This document shows, in pieces, positions 17,341 through 26,243 of a DNA stretch of 64,000 nucleotides (position 1 is its first letter; each line of letters opens with the position of its first letter). Below the pieces are notes generated by a model, which made no database searches, was not told where the DNA came from, and saw nothing but the letters and a program-made list of their open reading frames with translations. The position numbers were made by a program, and so were the translations under genes. The stretch is from UBA6522 sp965204155 (lineage in GTDB: Bacteria; Pseudomonadota; Gammaproteobacteria; Steroidobacterales; Rariloculaceae), in NCBI GenBank assembly GCA_965204155.1, contig OZ241971.1, positions 3,224,001-3,288,000 of the forward strand, read 5' to 3'.

Positions 17341-18750
17341 ATGATCTGCAAGCGTAGAGTTTCATTGCTCACGACAAGCATGACCCTGATGAGTAGTGCT
17401 GTTGTCACTACTGCTTCCGCACAGAGCGAAGCAACCATGAGATTGCTCGACAGAAACAGGATGTTCGAAGAGCAGATCATTAATGTTGCAGACAATGTTT
17501 ATACCGCAATTGGCTATACCGTCTCTGCCAACAGCATGATCGTCGGGTCCGATGGCGTCGTGATTGTCGACCCGGGTCAGTTGCCCGCTGCGTCGCTACG
17601 GGTCAGACAGGAGTTTGAGAGAATCACCGACAAACCGGTTCGTGCGATTATCTATACGCACAGTCATCCTGATCACACCAATGGCGCTGTTGCCTTTTTT
17701 GATGAAGGCGAGGGAATTCAGGTTTGGCAACGGGACAACTTTGGTTCCGAAACCAGACGCCAGGCCGAGGCCGGACTGTCGGGCGGAGCAAGGCCATCGA
17801 ATACCCAGGGTTTCGATTTGCCCGATGAGCAAAGGATAAGTGTCGGTATTGCGATTCCCCCTCCGAGACCTCCGCGGGGCGGTGTCAACTCGGCGGGATT
17901 GAGCACTGATCTCATTGAATCGGCTACACGGCCGGGCACTGTCCCGCCTACTCATATCTTCAATGAAGATCGGGTTTCGCTTGAGATCGCAGGGATAAGC
18001 CTGGACCTGGTCGCGGCACCGGGGGAGACGGATGACCAGCTCTATGTCTGGCTGCCCGAACAACGCGTGCTATTTGCCGGGGATAATTTTTATCAGTCCT
18101 GGCCCAATGTTTATCCATTGCGCGGCACGGCACGGCGATCGGCCCGAGACTGGATTGCGAGCCTGGCCAGCATGATGGCCGAAGATCCCCTGGTCCTTGT
18201 GGGCGGGCACACGACCCCCATCACCGAAGACACCATGACCGTCCTGACCAACTACCACGATGCCCTGAAATGGGTTCATGACAGAACCATTGAAGGGGCA
18301 GCGAACTACCTGACACCCGATGAACTGGTGGAGTATGCTGCACTGCCCGATCACCTGGCTGACCTCGACTATCTGCAGGATTACTACGGCAGCGTCTGGG
18401 GTACGGTCAGGGACATCTACGCACAGGACCTGGGCTGGTTTGACGGTAACCCGCTGAACCTGCACAGGGAAAACCCCGTGCAGCAGGCCAGGCGCATGGC
18501 GGATCTTGTCGGTGGCGTGGATGAGTTGATGGCCAGGGCGCACGCGGAGATGGAGTCCGGCGATGAACTGGGCGCCGCTCAACTTGCCTGGCACGTCACC
18601 AAACTCCAACCGGAAAGTGCCGATGCCTTTCAACTCCTTGGCGAGGCGCTGGCAGTCGTTGCCGAACGTACCTTCAATGCCCCGGCAAGGAATTACACCT
18701 TTTCCTCTTCCAACCGTTATCTGCAAACGGCAGCAGAGCTGCGCAATTGA
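17341..18750 (+). CDS. Secreted MBL-fold alkyl sulfatase-like hydrolase
   Basis: A 469-residue exported protein related to linear alkyl sulfatases (SdsA1/BDS1 class). Signal peptide ends TTASAQ; the binuclear-zinc motif is YTHSHPDHTNG, followed by PGETDDQLYVWLPEQRVL and the alkylsulfatase-type helical region with NPLNLHRENPVQQARRMADL. It is shorter than the ~660-residue enzymes and seems to lack the C-terminal SCP2-like lipid-binding domain. The ATG at 17341 follows AGAGGA at a good spacing. Two consecutive MBL hydrolases in one operon suggest sulfate-ester or ester cleavage at the cell surface, which is inference. Confidence 0.82.
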   Translation: MICKRRVSLLTTSMTLMSSAVVTTASAQSEATMRLLDRNRMFEEQIINVADNVYTAIGYTVSANSMIVGSDGVVIVDPGQLPAASLRVRQEFERITDKPVRAIIYTHSHPDHTNGAVAFFDEGEGIQVWQRDNFGSETRRQAEAGLSGGARPSNTQGFDLPDEQRISVGIAIPPPRPPRGGVNSAGLSTDLIESATRPGTVPPTHIFNEDRVSLEIAGISLDLVAAPGETDDQLYVWLPEQRVLFAGDNFYQSWPNVYPLRGTARRSARDWIASLASMMAEDPLVLVGGHTTPITEDTMTVLTNYHDALKWVHDRTIEGAANYLTPDELVEYAALPDHLADLDYLQDYYGSVWGTVRDIYAQDLGWFDGNPLNLHRENPVQQARRMADLVGGVDELMARAHAEMESGDELGAAQLAWHVTKLQPESADAFQLLGEALAVVAERTFNAPARNYTFSSSNRYLQTAAELRN

Positions 18751-18768
18751 TCGTTTGGAGGGAAATTC

Positions 18769-20070
18769 GTGAGAATGGTTGCCTTGGCGCCATGTGCGGA
18801 TACGAAAGACCCGTTAGCCCGGATGGTTCATCAAGACCCGGAGGTTCAGGAAGTGAATGAGTTCAAATACGGGTGGAAACCTCTGCTCGCCGCGACGATT
18901 GGAACGATGTGCGGCATTTTCACGCTCACCAACTATTCGCAGGGATTTTTTGTCGGTCCCGTGATCGCCGAATTCGGTTGGAGCGCATCGCAATTTTTTC
19001 TGAGCTATACCGTCCTGATGTGCTTCGGCCTCCTGACCGGGCCGCTGATCGGTGCGATCGCACAAAGGTCGGGGCTTCTTGTCGTCGGTGTCGCTGGCCT
19101 CATTGGACACTCGCTCGGGTACGTGATCCTGTCGTTCAACAATGGCTCGTTGATGCTCTGGTACCTGAACTGGGCGTTGCTGGCATTTCTCGGCGCAGGA
19201 TCGTTGCCGATCGTCTGGACAGGTGTCCTGAACGGCTGGTTCTCCAAACACCGTGGCAAGGCAATCGGAATCACAATGGCGGGAACCGGACTTGGTGCCT
19301 TTCTGCTGCCGCCGATCGTCGAGTTCTTTATCTCCAACTATGGATGGCGAACCGCGTATCGCGGTATCGGCATCGGGGCGTTGCTGGTATCGCTACCCAT
19401 CGTGATCTCGATGTTCAGAGAGGCGACTGGCGCCGTGACGGCAGGCGGAACGAAAGACACAACGAGTCAACCCTCGTCGTGGGGGATGACGCGTGGCGAG
19501 GCGATGCGTACCGCTCGCTTCTGGATACTCGGCGTCGTGCTCTTCGTGACAGTCATCGTACTGGCAGGCCTGTTGTCGAATTTCGAGCGCATCATGAGCG
19601 AAAAGGGATTCGAGCGCAGCTCCATCGCAACGATTGCGGCGGTCATGGGACTTACTGTGATCGTGGGTCGAATACTGGCTGGCGTGCTTGTGGATCGCTT
19701 CTGGGCGCCTGGTGTTGCAGCGTGCTTTTTCGTGCTTCCAACGGTGGGTTTGCTGATCCTGCTGAACGTGGACATGACCCTGGCAACAGGCGCATTTGTT
19801 GGAATTCTGATCGGTCTGGCGGCGGGCGCCGAACTGGATCTGCTCGCATTCCTGACGAGCAAGTACTTCGGGCCGGCAAACTATCCCGCGATCTTCGGCA
19901 TGATCATTGCCTTCTTTACCGTCGGCGCCGGAATTGCGCCACCACTCTTCGGGGCCGTTGCGCAAGCCTTTCAGGGATACACAGTGATGCTCGCGACCTC
20001 CGTGGGACTACTCCTGGTTTCAATCGCGCTGTTTCTGGCGCTCGGGAAATACCCTGCCAGGAGTTCGTAG
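18769..20070 (+). CDS. MFS transporter (monocarboxylate-type)
   Basis: A 433-residue carrier with 12 predicted membrane segments. The N-terminal half has GYWK-like WKPLLAATIGTMCGI and GVLNGWFSKHRGKAIGITMAGTG, the latter matching the oxalate/formate and monocarboxylate antiporter subgroup. GTG start at 18769 follows GGAGGG with 7 bases. It closes the catabolic row, after the outer-membrane receptor and periplasmic hydrolases, so it likely imports the hydrolysis product across the inner membrane. Substrate not determinable. Confidence 0.87.
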   Translation: MRMVALAPCADTKDPLARMVHQDPEVQEVNEFKYGWKPLLAATIGTMCGIFTLTNYSQGFFVGPVIAEFGWSASQFFLSYTVLMCFGLLTGPLIGAIAQRSGLLVVGVAGLIGHSLGYVILSFNNGSLMLWYLNWALLAFLGAGSLPIVWTGVLNGWFSKHRGKAIGITMAGTGLGAFLLPPIVEFFISNYGWRTAYRGIGIGALLVSLPIVISMFREATGAVTAGGTKDTTSQPSSWGMTRGEAMRTARFWILGVVLFVTVIVLAGLLSNFERIMSEKGFERSSIATIAAVMGLTVIVGRILAGVLVDRFWAPGVAACFFVLPTVGLLILLNVDMTLATGAFVGILIGLAAGAELDLLAFLTSKYFGPANYPAIFGMIIAFFTVGAGIAPPLFGAVAQAFQGYTVMLATSVGLLLVSIALFLALGKYPARSS

Positions 20071-20146
20071 GACATCGTTGAGGCAGGCTTGGCGAGGAAC
20101 CAATCCCGTTATTTGATAGCGACTCTCTGCAGATGATCCGTCAGGT

Positions 20147-21454
20147 TTAGCTCATCCAGCGGACGATTCCGGCGACGCCGTCCACGGCCACGGTGGAGCC
20201 TTCGGGAATCTCGCCGGTGGCGTCGAGTACGCCCAGCACCATTGGCAAACCTCGCTCCCGCGCGAGCGATGCCAGGTGCGAGGTGCTGCCGCCCAGTTCC
20301 GCGACCACGCCGGCGACCCGGGGCAGTACCCCGGCAAGTGCAGGGCCGGCGACTTGCGTGATCAGGATATCGCCCGGGTTGACCCGTGAGAGTTCGCATT
20401 CGCAGTTGACGACGCAGGCCCGTCCAGTGCTCCATCCGACACCGGCGGGGTGGCCGCGGAGTCGAGGGTGCTGTTCCCAGACCTCGTCCGCGGAAACGGC
20501 GGACTCGACGTGGAGCGGGCGGGCCTGCAGCAGCTTGATCCCTTCGTTGTCCAGGGACCACTCGATTTCCGCAGGGCCCTGGACCACGTCTTCGGCGGTG
20601 CGAAGGTGGTCGCCCAATTCCCGCACCTGGGTGGTGGTCAGGCAGGGCTCGTGCGCCTCGGCTCGTGCCACGGAGCGGGTGCCGTGGGCGCAGCCGACAG
20701 CGTGAAACTTTCTGCCGGCGGCGACTTCGAGCAAATCGCCGCTTCGGCTGAGGCGATAACGGTCCGGGACCACTTCGCCCTGCGCGATGGCCGATCCCAG
20801 GCCCCAGGTGGCGCTGACGAGCATGTTGCCGTCCGCTGTGCGGCTGAGCCCGCCGCCCGAGACCTTCGCTTCCACAAGCGGCTGCACGATCAGGCCCATG
20901 GCCGTGTCGGCGGGGTCAAGGTCATGGGTGGCCATGTAGCGGAGTGCGCGAGTCGCCCACAACGCGGCCCAGCATGAACGGATCGCGGTGAAGTAGTCGG
21001 TTTGATTCTCAAGCCCGAGGAAGCTCTCGAACTGCCCGGCGAAGCTCGAACCGGCACGGTCCTCGACCAGCGCGGAGGAGCGGACCACACCGAGCGATTC
21101 CTGTGCCGATCCGGCGCCAGAAACTGACCCGGAGGTGACCGCGCGCCATGCCTGCTCCAGTGGTCCCGCAAGGGCTGCGTCAACCGGACGCTGCAGCAGG
21201 TCGAGCTTGATCTTCAGCGCGCTGCGTCTGGCTACCATGTCGCGGCCGCCGAAGACCAGCCGCGAGGCGGATTCCAGCCCGAGCGCGCGCATCTGCAGCC
21301 GATAAGCTTCGGCGTCGACGCCGAAGCCGCCAGGCGTGGGCAGTCCCGCGTGGGCCAGGGCCGCAAGGTTCGCCGCCTTGGGGCCGAAGCGGGAGGCATC
21401 CGCGGCTTCGGTCTCATTCAACGGAACGACCAACCGGCCGGAAAACCCGCTCAT
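20147..21454 (-). CDS. PEP-utilising enzyme fragment-like protein: ATP-binding domain plus swivelling His domain
   Basis: A 435-residue protein with the first two domains of PEP synthase / pyruvate phosphate dikinase. The N-terminal ATP-grasp part shows GPKAANLAALAHAGLPTPGG (residues 25-44), VRSSALVEDRAGSSFAGQ (124-141) and EIEWSLDNEGIKLLQARP (296-313). The C-terminal phosphohistidine domain shows GGSTSHLASLARERGLP with H393. The PEP/pyruvate TIM-barrel domain is absent and the gene ends cleanly, so it may phosphorylate another partner, as rifampin phosphotransferases and two-subunit synthases do. ATG at 21454 follows GGAGGG; an ATG at 21475 is a weaker start. Confidence 0.8.
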   Translation of the reverse strand: MSGFSGRLVVPLNETEAADASRFGPKAANLAALAHAGLPTPGGFGVDAEAYRLQMRALGLESASRLVFGGRDMVARRSALKIKLDLLQRPVDAALAGPLEQAWRAVTSGSVSGAGSAQESLGVVRSSALVEDRAGSSFAGQFESFLGLENQTDYFTAIRSCWAALWATRALRYMATHDLDPADTAMGLIVQPLVEAKVSGGGLSRTADGNMLVSATWGLGSAIAQGEVVPDRYRLSRSGDLLEVAAGRKFHAVGCAHGTRSVARAEAHEPCLTTTQVRELGDHLRTAEDVVQGPAEIEWSLDNEGIKLLQARPLHVESAVSADEVWEQHPRLRGHPAGVGWSTGRACVVNCECELSRVNPGDILITQVAGPALAGVLPRVAGVVAELGGSTSHLASLARERGLPMVLGVLDATGEIPEGSTVAVDGVAGIVRWMS

Positions 21455-21511
21455 GGCGCCCTCCGGCGTTTCCATTCCCTCGGCGCGAGCATCGGTCGTG
21501 CGCGGGTGTTG

Positions 21512-22771
21512 TTAGAAGCTCGAATACCCCGGCAGCGGATCCACCACGGTGATCTGCTCCACCGGGAAGTTGGAAATCAGCTCGGTGTGATCGTCGTGGA
21601 CGATGAGCATCTCCTCGATGCGCACGCCCCACTGGAACGGAATGCCGTGCTGCGTTTCCAGCGCGAACACCATGCCGGACTTGATCTCGATGGGGTGATC
21701 CAGCGACCAGATCCTCGAAATCACCGGAGGATCGTACTGGGCGAGTCCCAGGCCGTGGCCCCACAGGTTGGCGGCCGCCTGGTCCTCTTCCTCGTAACCC
21801 CAGGCTTCCTTGGCGGAGGGCCAGCACTTGGCGATTTCCCTGGTGTCGGTGCCGGCCTTGACTGCGTGGATGGAGTCGTACAGCCACTTCAGCGCCGTGG
21901 CGTAGATGTCCTTCTGCTGCTGGGTGGGTTCCTTGCCCACGCAGTAGGTACGGTAGTAGCAGGACTTGTAGCCATTCCAGGTCAGCGCGGCGAGATCCAT
22001 GAAGACGATGTCGCCGGGCTTGATGATGCGGTCGGAGAAGTTCCGCCAGTTGGGCCAGGTGTTGGGTCCGGAGGAGACGATGACGTCTTCCACGTCTTCC
22101 ATTCCGGGGATCGAGTACAGGTACTCCATGATGTGGGCGGTGACCTGGTTCTCGGTGATGCCGGGCTTGAGGAACTTCATGGTTTCCCAGTGGGCGCCGT
22201 CGCCGATGGCGCCGACGATGCGCAGGCACTCCTGCTCGTCCTCGTTCTTCACCGCGCGGGCTTCCATCATGGGCGTCATGCCGTCAGTCCAGTCGATGCC
22301 GGCGTCCTTGAAGGCGCCGATGAGGTTGATGTCGACGAAATCGATGCCCACCTTCTCGCCGGAGACGTTGCTCTTCTTCATTTCCTGCAACACGGCGTTG
22401 GTGAACTTCTTTACCTGCTGCTGCGAGGCGGGGCCCGCGGCGCCCTTGATCCAGGCGTAGGAGTGGCGGACGTTCTGCTTGGGGATCCACGGCGAATGCC
22501 GCTCGATCTGGAAACCGATGTCGCCCTGCTCGAACAGTACCGGCGGATCATCGCCGCAGAGCATGGCGTAGCGCAGTCCGGGCTTGAGGCGGTTCCAACC
22601 CGGCGTCAGGGTGCCGGTGATGTAGCGGACGTTCTCGTCGTACATCAGCACCAGGGCGCTGAGGCCGTGGGCCTTCATGCGTTCCCTGGCGCGTTCGAGC
22701 CGATACGTTCGCAGCCGCTCCCAGTTGACCCGCTGCTGCCAGTCCAATCCAACCGTGCCGAAATTCGCCAT
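21512..22771 (-). CDS. M24 family (Xaa-Pro peptidase-like) protein
   Basis: A 419-residue pita-bread-fold protein: a creatinase-like N-terminal domain (to ~160), then the catalytic domain. Of the five usual metal ligands, D259 (GDIVFMDLAA), H339 (WGHGLGL), E372 (FALETQHG) and E386 (GVRIEEMLIV) are present, but the second Asp, expected in a SDxTRT motif, is C271 (YKSCYYRTYCVG). Loss of one aspartate suggests a changed metal site or a non-peptidase reaction. ATG at 22771 follows AGAGGA with a good spacer. It is downstream of the secreted cupin on the same strand, with a hairpin between. Confidence 0.85.
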   Translation of the reverse strand: MANFGTVGLDWQQRVNWERLRTYRLERARERMKAHGLSALVLMYDENVRYITGTLTPGWNRLKPGLRYAMLCGDDPPVLFEQGDIGFQIERHSPWIPKQNVRHSYAWIKGAAGPASQQQVKKFTNAVLQEMKKSNVSGEKVGIDFVDINLIGAFKDAGIDWTDGMTPMMEARAVKNEDEQECLRIVGAIGDGAHWETMKFLKPGITENQVTAHIMEYLYSIPGMEDVEDVIVSSGPNTWPNWRNFSDRIIKPGDIVFMDLAALTWNGYKSCYYRTYCVGKEPTQQQKDIYATALKWLYDSIHAVKAGTDTREIAKCWPSAKEAWGYEEEDQAAANLWGHGLGLAQYDPPVISRIWSLDHPIEIKSGMVFALETQHGIPFQWGVRIEEMLIVHDDHTELISNFPVEQITVVDPLPGYSSF

Positions 22772-22822
22772 GCCCGATCCTCTGCGTCTGTGAAAGTGCG
22801 AAATGGTGAGCCGGAATGACAA

Positions 22823-22843
22823 GGTGAGGCCAATGGCCTCACC
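22823..22843 (-). terminator. Hairpin between the cupin and M24 genes
   Basis: Perfect 9-base stem GGTGAGGCC / GGCCTCACC with a 3-base loop, followed on the minus strand by TTGTCATT. It lies 52 bases before the M24 start, so it could end the cupin transcript or act as a leader hairpin of the M24 gene. Confidence 0.55.
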
Positions 22844-22959
22844 CTCGTCAACCGGCGTCGGATTCTAGCACAGGGAACGTTGCGGACTGCGCTACGCGAA
22901 AGTCACGCAGCGCAACTGCATTGCATGGATTTGTCTTGCAGAAATCCGGGGCCTCCTGT

Positions 22960-23385
22960 CTAGTTCCCTGCCATCTCCCATGCGCGACTGTTGTTGATTC
23001 CGGGCCCATGGACTTCAGTCCATGACGAGTCCTCAATGGCGACCATTTGATGGGGAACGTAGGCTGGAATGACAAGAACATCGCCTTCGCCCACTTCGTA
23101 TTCGCGGTCGCCAACCATGGCTCGAACCCTGCCGGAATGGAACAGCATGGTCTGTTCGTCCGGATGATTGTGATGTGCGGATGAACTGCCGGCTTCGATA
23201 GTGATAAAGAAGAGCGCCGTCGTGAACGTGTACACACTCTTTGAAAGAATCCCGTCGAAGGGATTGCGCGCCTCAAGATCTGCAACGTTGACTAGTGTTT
23301 CTTTTGGCGGATTAATGCTCTGAGCGGACGCCAGCAGTGAGACAGCCGCGCATAGTCCAAGAACCGCCAGTCTTTTGATTTTCAT
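22960..23385 (-). CDS. Secreted cupin-domain protein
   Basis: A 141-residue exported single-domain cupin. Residues 1-22 are a signal peptide (LLASAQ). Cupin motif 1 is AHHNHPDEQTMLFHSG with three histidines and a glutamate-like ligand set, and motif 2 is IPAYVPHQM with the fourth ligand histidine, so a metal site is likely complete. It stands alone on the minus strand, upstream of the M24 gene and divergent from the second TonB receptor. Small periplasmic cupins have varied roles, so no function is assigned. Confidence 0.85.
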   Translation of the reverse strand: MKIKRLAVLGLCAAVSLLASAQSINPPKETLVNVADLEARNPFDGILSKSVYTFTTALFFITIEAGSSSAHHNHPDEQTMLFHSGRVRAMVGDREYEVGEGDVLVIPAYVPHQMVAIEDSSWTEVHGPGINNSRAWEMAGN

Positions 23386-23553
23386 TTGATTCCCTCGAAA
23401 GTGCAGGAGAAGTTTATTGCCCGTTTTTTTGCATCATGTAACGGTTTTTCCGTTCCAGGATTTCTACCGTCCATGGTGGCGGGTCACAACGAAAATAGCA
23501 GGACCCGACATGCATATCCAGAAACATGGGCCGTTTGATTGAGCGTATTTTAA

Positions 23554-23704
23554 GAACGAAATGTTCATGAAATTACAGATTATCGTTTGAATTGCGTTCA
23601 ATTATACTCCAAGAGATGTAATTTGCCTCAACGTGTGAATCAAGCTGGTGGGGGGTGTAATGCCGCCGGTGATAAGCGGGATTGCCTCCGGGGAGGGAGC
23701 ACAA
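23554..23704 (+). promoter_or_regulatory. Upstream regulatory region (copy B) preceding TonB receptor 2
   Basis: This segment repeats the promoter region of receptor 1. It opens GAACGAAATGTTC (23554), shares the 15-base block at 23570-23584 with 9917-9931, has a -10-like TATACT (23603-23608) in place of TACACT, and ends in a GGGAGGGAG ribosome-binding site. It also contains a hairpin GTAATGCCGC / GCGGGATTGC with a 9-base loop (about 23658-23686). Together with 23386-23553, which holds nothing recognisable, it fills the gap before the leader remnant. Confidence 0.55.
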
Positions 23705-23911
23705 ATGGCAGCCAGAGTTCTTTTTCGCGCAAGTCTGATTTGCGCAATCGGTCTACTCGGCGCCGGGTCTGCTTCCGCAGACAGGCCATGTCGGAAGAGG
23801 AACGCGAAGATCCGGAGGTCGTGGCTGAGTTTTTCCGGCGTGCGGACGTCAACTTTCCATGAAGTCGCCGGAAGCTCCGCCATGACGTTAGGGGAAAACC
23901 ACAACCAATAG
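23705..23911 (+). pseudogene. Truncated TonB-receptor leader (signal peptide without receptor)
   Basis: The first 25 codons starting at the ATG at 23705 encode a signal peptide whose central RASLICAI run is identical to that of receptor 1; 27 bases are identical (23724-23750 and 10070-10096). After the cleavage site the frame continues about 40 codons without any TonB box or plug similarity and stops at 23911. The real receptor 2 begins 36 bases further on with its own, different signal peptide. The simplest reading is a duplicated promoter-leader that lost its receptor, or recombined onto a new one. A short expressed leader peptide is also possible. Confidence 0.55.
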
Positions 23912-23946
23912 GTCTCAAGTTTAAGGCCATTCAGTATGGGGGATGT

Positions 23947-26232
23947 ATGAAAAAACGATTTATGGGCAAATTGAGCTACGTGCCTGTAGCCGCGATCCTG
24001 CTCGTTTCGTCCGAGTCTTTTGCGCAGGCTGCGCTGGAAGAAATAATCGTGACAGCGACCAGGCGTGCCGAGAGCATTCAGGATGTACCGATATCGGTCA
24101 GCGCCGTCACCGGCGAACAACTTCAGGATCTCGGAATCGTCGATATGGAAGATCTGTCGGTGTACGTACCGAATTTTGAATTTAGCGACGTCTCCATTAT
24201 TCCCAACCTCTATGTCCGCGGTCTCGGTGGCGGTCTGACCCATTCCATCGAACAATCCGTGGGCAGATATGTCGATGGCGTTTATATCGGCCGTGCTGCC
24301 ATCAACACGCATGGATTCATGGACATGGCCGGCGTGGAAGTACTGCGGGGTCCGCAGGGTACCCTGTTCGGCAAGAATACCGTGGCTGGCGCGTTGCTCA
24401 TGAGAACCGCCGAACCCACGGATGCCTTCCAATCCGGGATCAATCTTTCAGCGGGCAGCTATAGCACCACAGGCGGTACCCAGGAGCTGCAGGGGTACGT
24501 TTCCGGCCCGTTGAGCGAAGAGTTTTCCGGTCGCATAGCCGTGCGTCTGCGAAACAGTGACGGATTTTATATCAATCGGCTTGAGGGTCCGGATGGGGTC
24601 GACCGCTCCGATCAGGGGGTCCGTGTCAAACTGAGGTGGACACCAAACGATCGGTTTACTGCCAACCTGAAAGTGGAACGGCAGCAATACGACTTCCTGG
24701 GTTCCGACACTGCCGAGATGCCCGGTGGTGGAACCTCCGGGCTGTTATCTAGATTCTCACCGGATTTCACTCCCGGGATGGACTGGTACATTGACATGAA
24801 TTGTGCCGATACTTTTGCCACTGTTGGCGGCGAAACCATCAATACCGGATCATTCTGTCCATCACGCGATTCGGAAACCGGGAACAACACGCTAAGGCTG
24901 GATTATGACTTCAATGCAGGTACCTTGACCTCCATCACTGCGAATCAAACATATGACTACCACCATCGATTTAACGGTCTGGACGGAGGCGTTACCCAGG
25001 CATTCAAGGCGACCAGGATCGAGGGGTTTTCCGGTGTCAGCCAGGAACTGCGCTTTACCTCGGACCCGGACGATGGGCAGTTCGACTATATCCTTGGCGT
25101 GTATTACGAGGACAGCGATCTTGATCGAAATCAGGAGTCAGACCTAAACCTGACTACGATTTTTGCCGGTGCGCCCATGGGTATGTTGTACCTGAGCCGA
25201 AGTGAACCCTGGAATCAGCAGACGGAGAGCCTTGCAGGTTTTGGTCAGGTACGCTGGAACCTGAGCGATCAACTGACCCTGATCGTCGGTGGGCGTTATT
25301 CCAGTGAAGACAAGAGCTTCGCTTTTCAGCGGTTTTTCAGGGAATACGGTACGTATACAGTCCTGCCCATTCCCGGCGGGCCCGGTGGACCACCCATATC
25401 CGTCAGCGACAGTCGCTCCGAAGGCAAATTCACCGGTTCCATCACGGCTCAGTGGTATACGCAAGACGATTCCATGCTCTATGCGAGTTTTGCGCAGGGA
25501 CACAAGACCGGCGGCTTCAGCGATCGTATCGATAGTCCCTTCGCAGATTTTTCGTTTGACGCGGAAACCAACGACAACCTTGAACTTGGAGCCAAGACCA
25601 CCTGGATGGACGGTGCATTGTTATTCAATGCAACTCTCTTCCATATGTCTCTTGAAGGCTTGCAAGCTGCGACAGGGATATTTACTTCCACCGGTGTACG
25701 TGTCTTTTCCGTGTCCAATGCAGCGGATACTACCGTTCAGGGACTGGAGACGGATCTTGCCTGGAACGTCAGTGGATCGCTCACAGTGGGCGGTAATTTT
25801 GCCTATACCGATGCTACCTTCGATGCCTTCGTCGGCTCTGCGGATTGCCCGGCCAGCGCACGCAACGCGATGGACGATTGCGACCTTTCCGGCTTTGATC
25901 TCCCTTTCGCCCCCAAAACGAAGGGATCGTTTTATGCCGACCTCTACATGAATGATGCCATCGGCGCGTGGGACATCAGACTCCATGGTGATATCGCCAG
26001 TTCCGGTGAGACCTACACGAATCTTACGTACGCTCCGACAGAGCTTTCCCCAAGCCATACGCTTTACAACGCCAGCGTGCGGCTGGTGTCTCCCAACGAG
26101 AACTATTTCATTACCTTGCTTGGGAAGAACCTGTCCGACGAAGGTTACTGTGTGTGGTGTCTGGATGGTGGTCCGGCCTCAATGAACAGACCGCGCGAAA
26201 TTGCAGTAAGTTTCTCGGCAAGAATCGACTGA
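23947..26232 (+). CDS. TonB-dependent outer-membrane receptor 2
   Basis: A 761-residue receptor with signal peptide (residues 1-27, ending ESFAQ), TonB box EEIIVTATRR, plug motif RGPQGTLFGKNTVAGALL and a barrel ending in FSARID. It is a clear paralogue of the receptor at 10051, with matching blocks such as SIEQSVGR-VDGVYI and QGHKTGGFSDRID. GGGGGA precedes the ATG at 23947. Two related secreted proteins follow directly, suggesting a common uptake function, but there are no catabolic enzymes in this copy of the locus. Confidence 0.93.
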   Translation: MKKRFMGKLSYVPVAAILLVSSESFAQAALEEIIVTATRRAESIQDVPISVSAVTGEQLQDLGIVDMEDLSVYVPNFEFSDVSIIPNLYVRGLGGGLTHSIEQSVGRYVDGVYIGRAAINTHGFMDMAGVEVLRGPQGTLFGKNTVAGALLMRTAEPTDAFQSGINLSAGSYSTTGGTQELQGYVSGPLSEEFSGRIAVRLRNSDGFYINRLEGPDGVDRSDQGVRVKLRWTPNDRFTANLKVERQQYDFLGSDTAEMPGGGTSGLLSRFSPDFTPGMDWYIDMNCADTFATVGGETINTGSFCPSRDSETGNNTLRLDYDFNAGTLTSITANQTYDYHHRFNGLDGGVTQAFKATRIEGFSGVSQELRFTSDPDDGQFDYILGVYYEDSDLDRNQESDLNLTTIFAGAPMGMLYLSRSEPWNQQTESLAGFGQVRWNLSDQLTLIVGGRYSSEDKSFAFQRFFREYGTYTVLPIPGGPGGPPISVSDSRSEGKFTGSITAQWYTQDDSMLYASFAQGHKTGGFSDRIDSPFADFSFDAETNDNLELGAKTTWMDGALLFNATLFHMSLEGLQAATGIFTSTGVRVFSVSNAADTTVQGLETDLAWNVSGSLTVGGNFAYTDATFDAFVGSADCPASARNAMDDCDLSGFDLPFAPKTKGSFYADLYMNDAIGAWDIRLHGDIASSGETYTNLTYAPTELSPSHTLYNASVRLVSPNENYFITLLGKNLSDEGYCVWCLDGGPASMNRPREIAVSFSARID

Positions 26233-26243
26233 TTGGTCTTCCA

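Noticed and set aside
21350..22819. Long plus-strand frame antisense to the M24 gene
   Set aside because: No start signal or domain and low-complexity Gly/Val-rich translation; a shadow of the real gene.
23779..23862. Short frame near 23790 encoding MSEEEREDPEVVAEFF
   Set aside because: Only about 24 codons with no ribosome-binding site; most likely chance within the remnant before receptor 2, although a leader peptide cannot be excluded.
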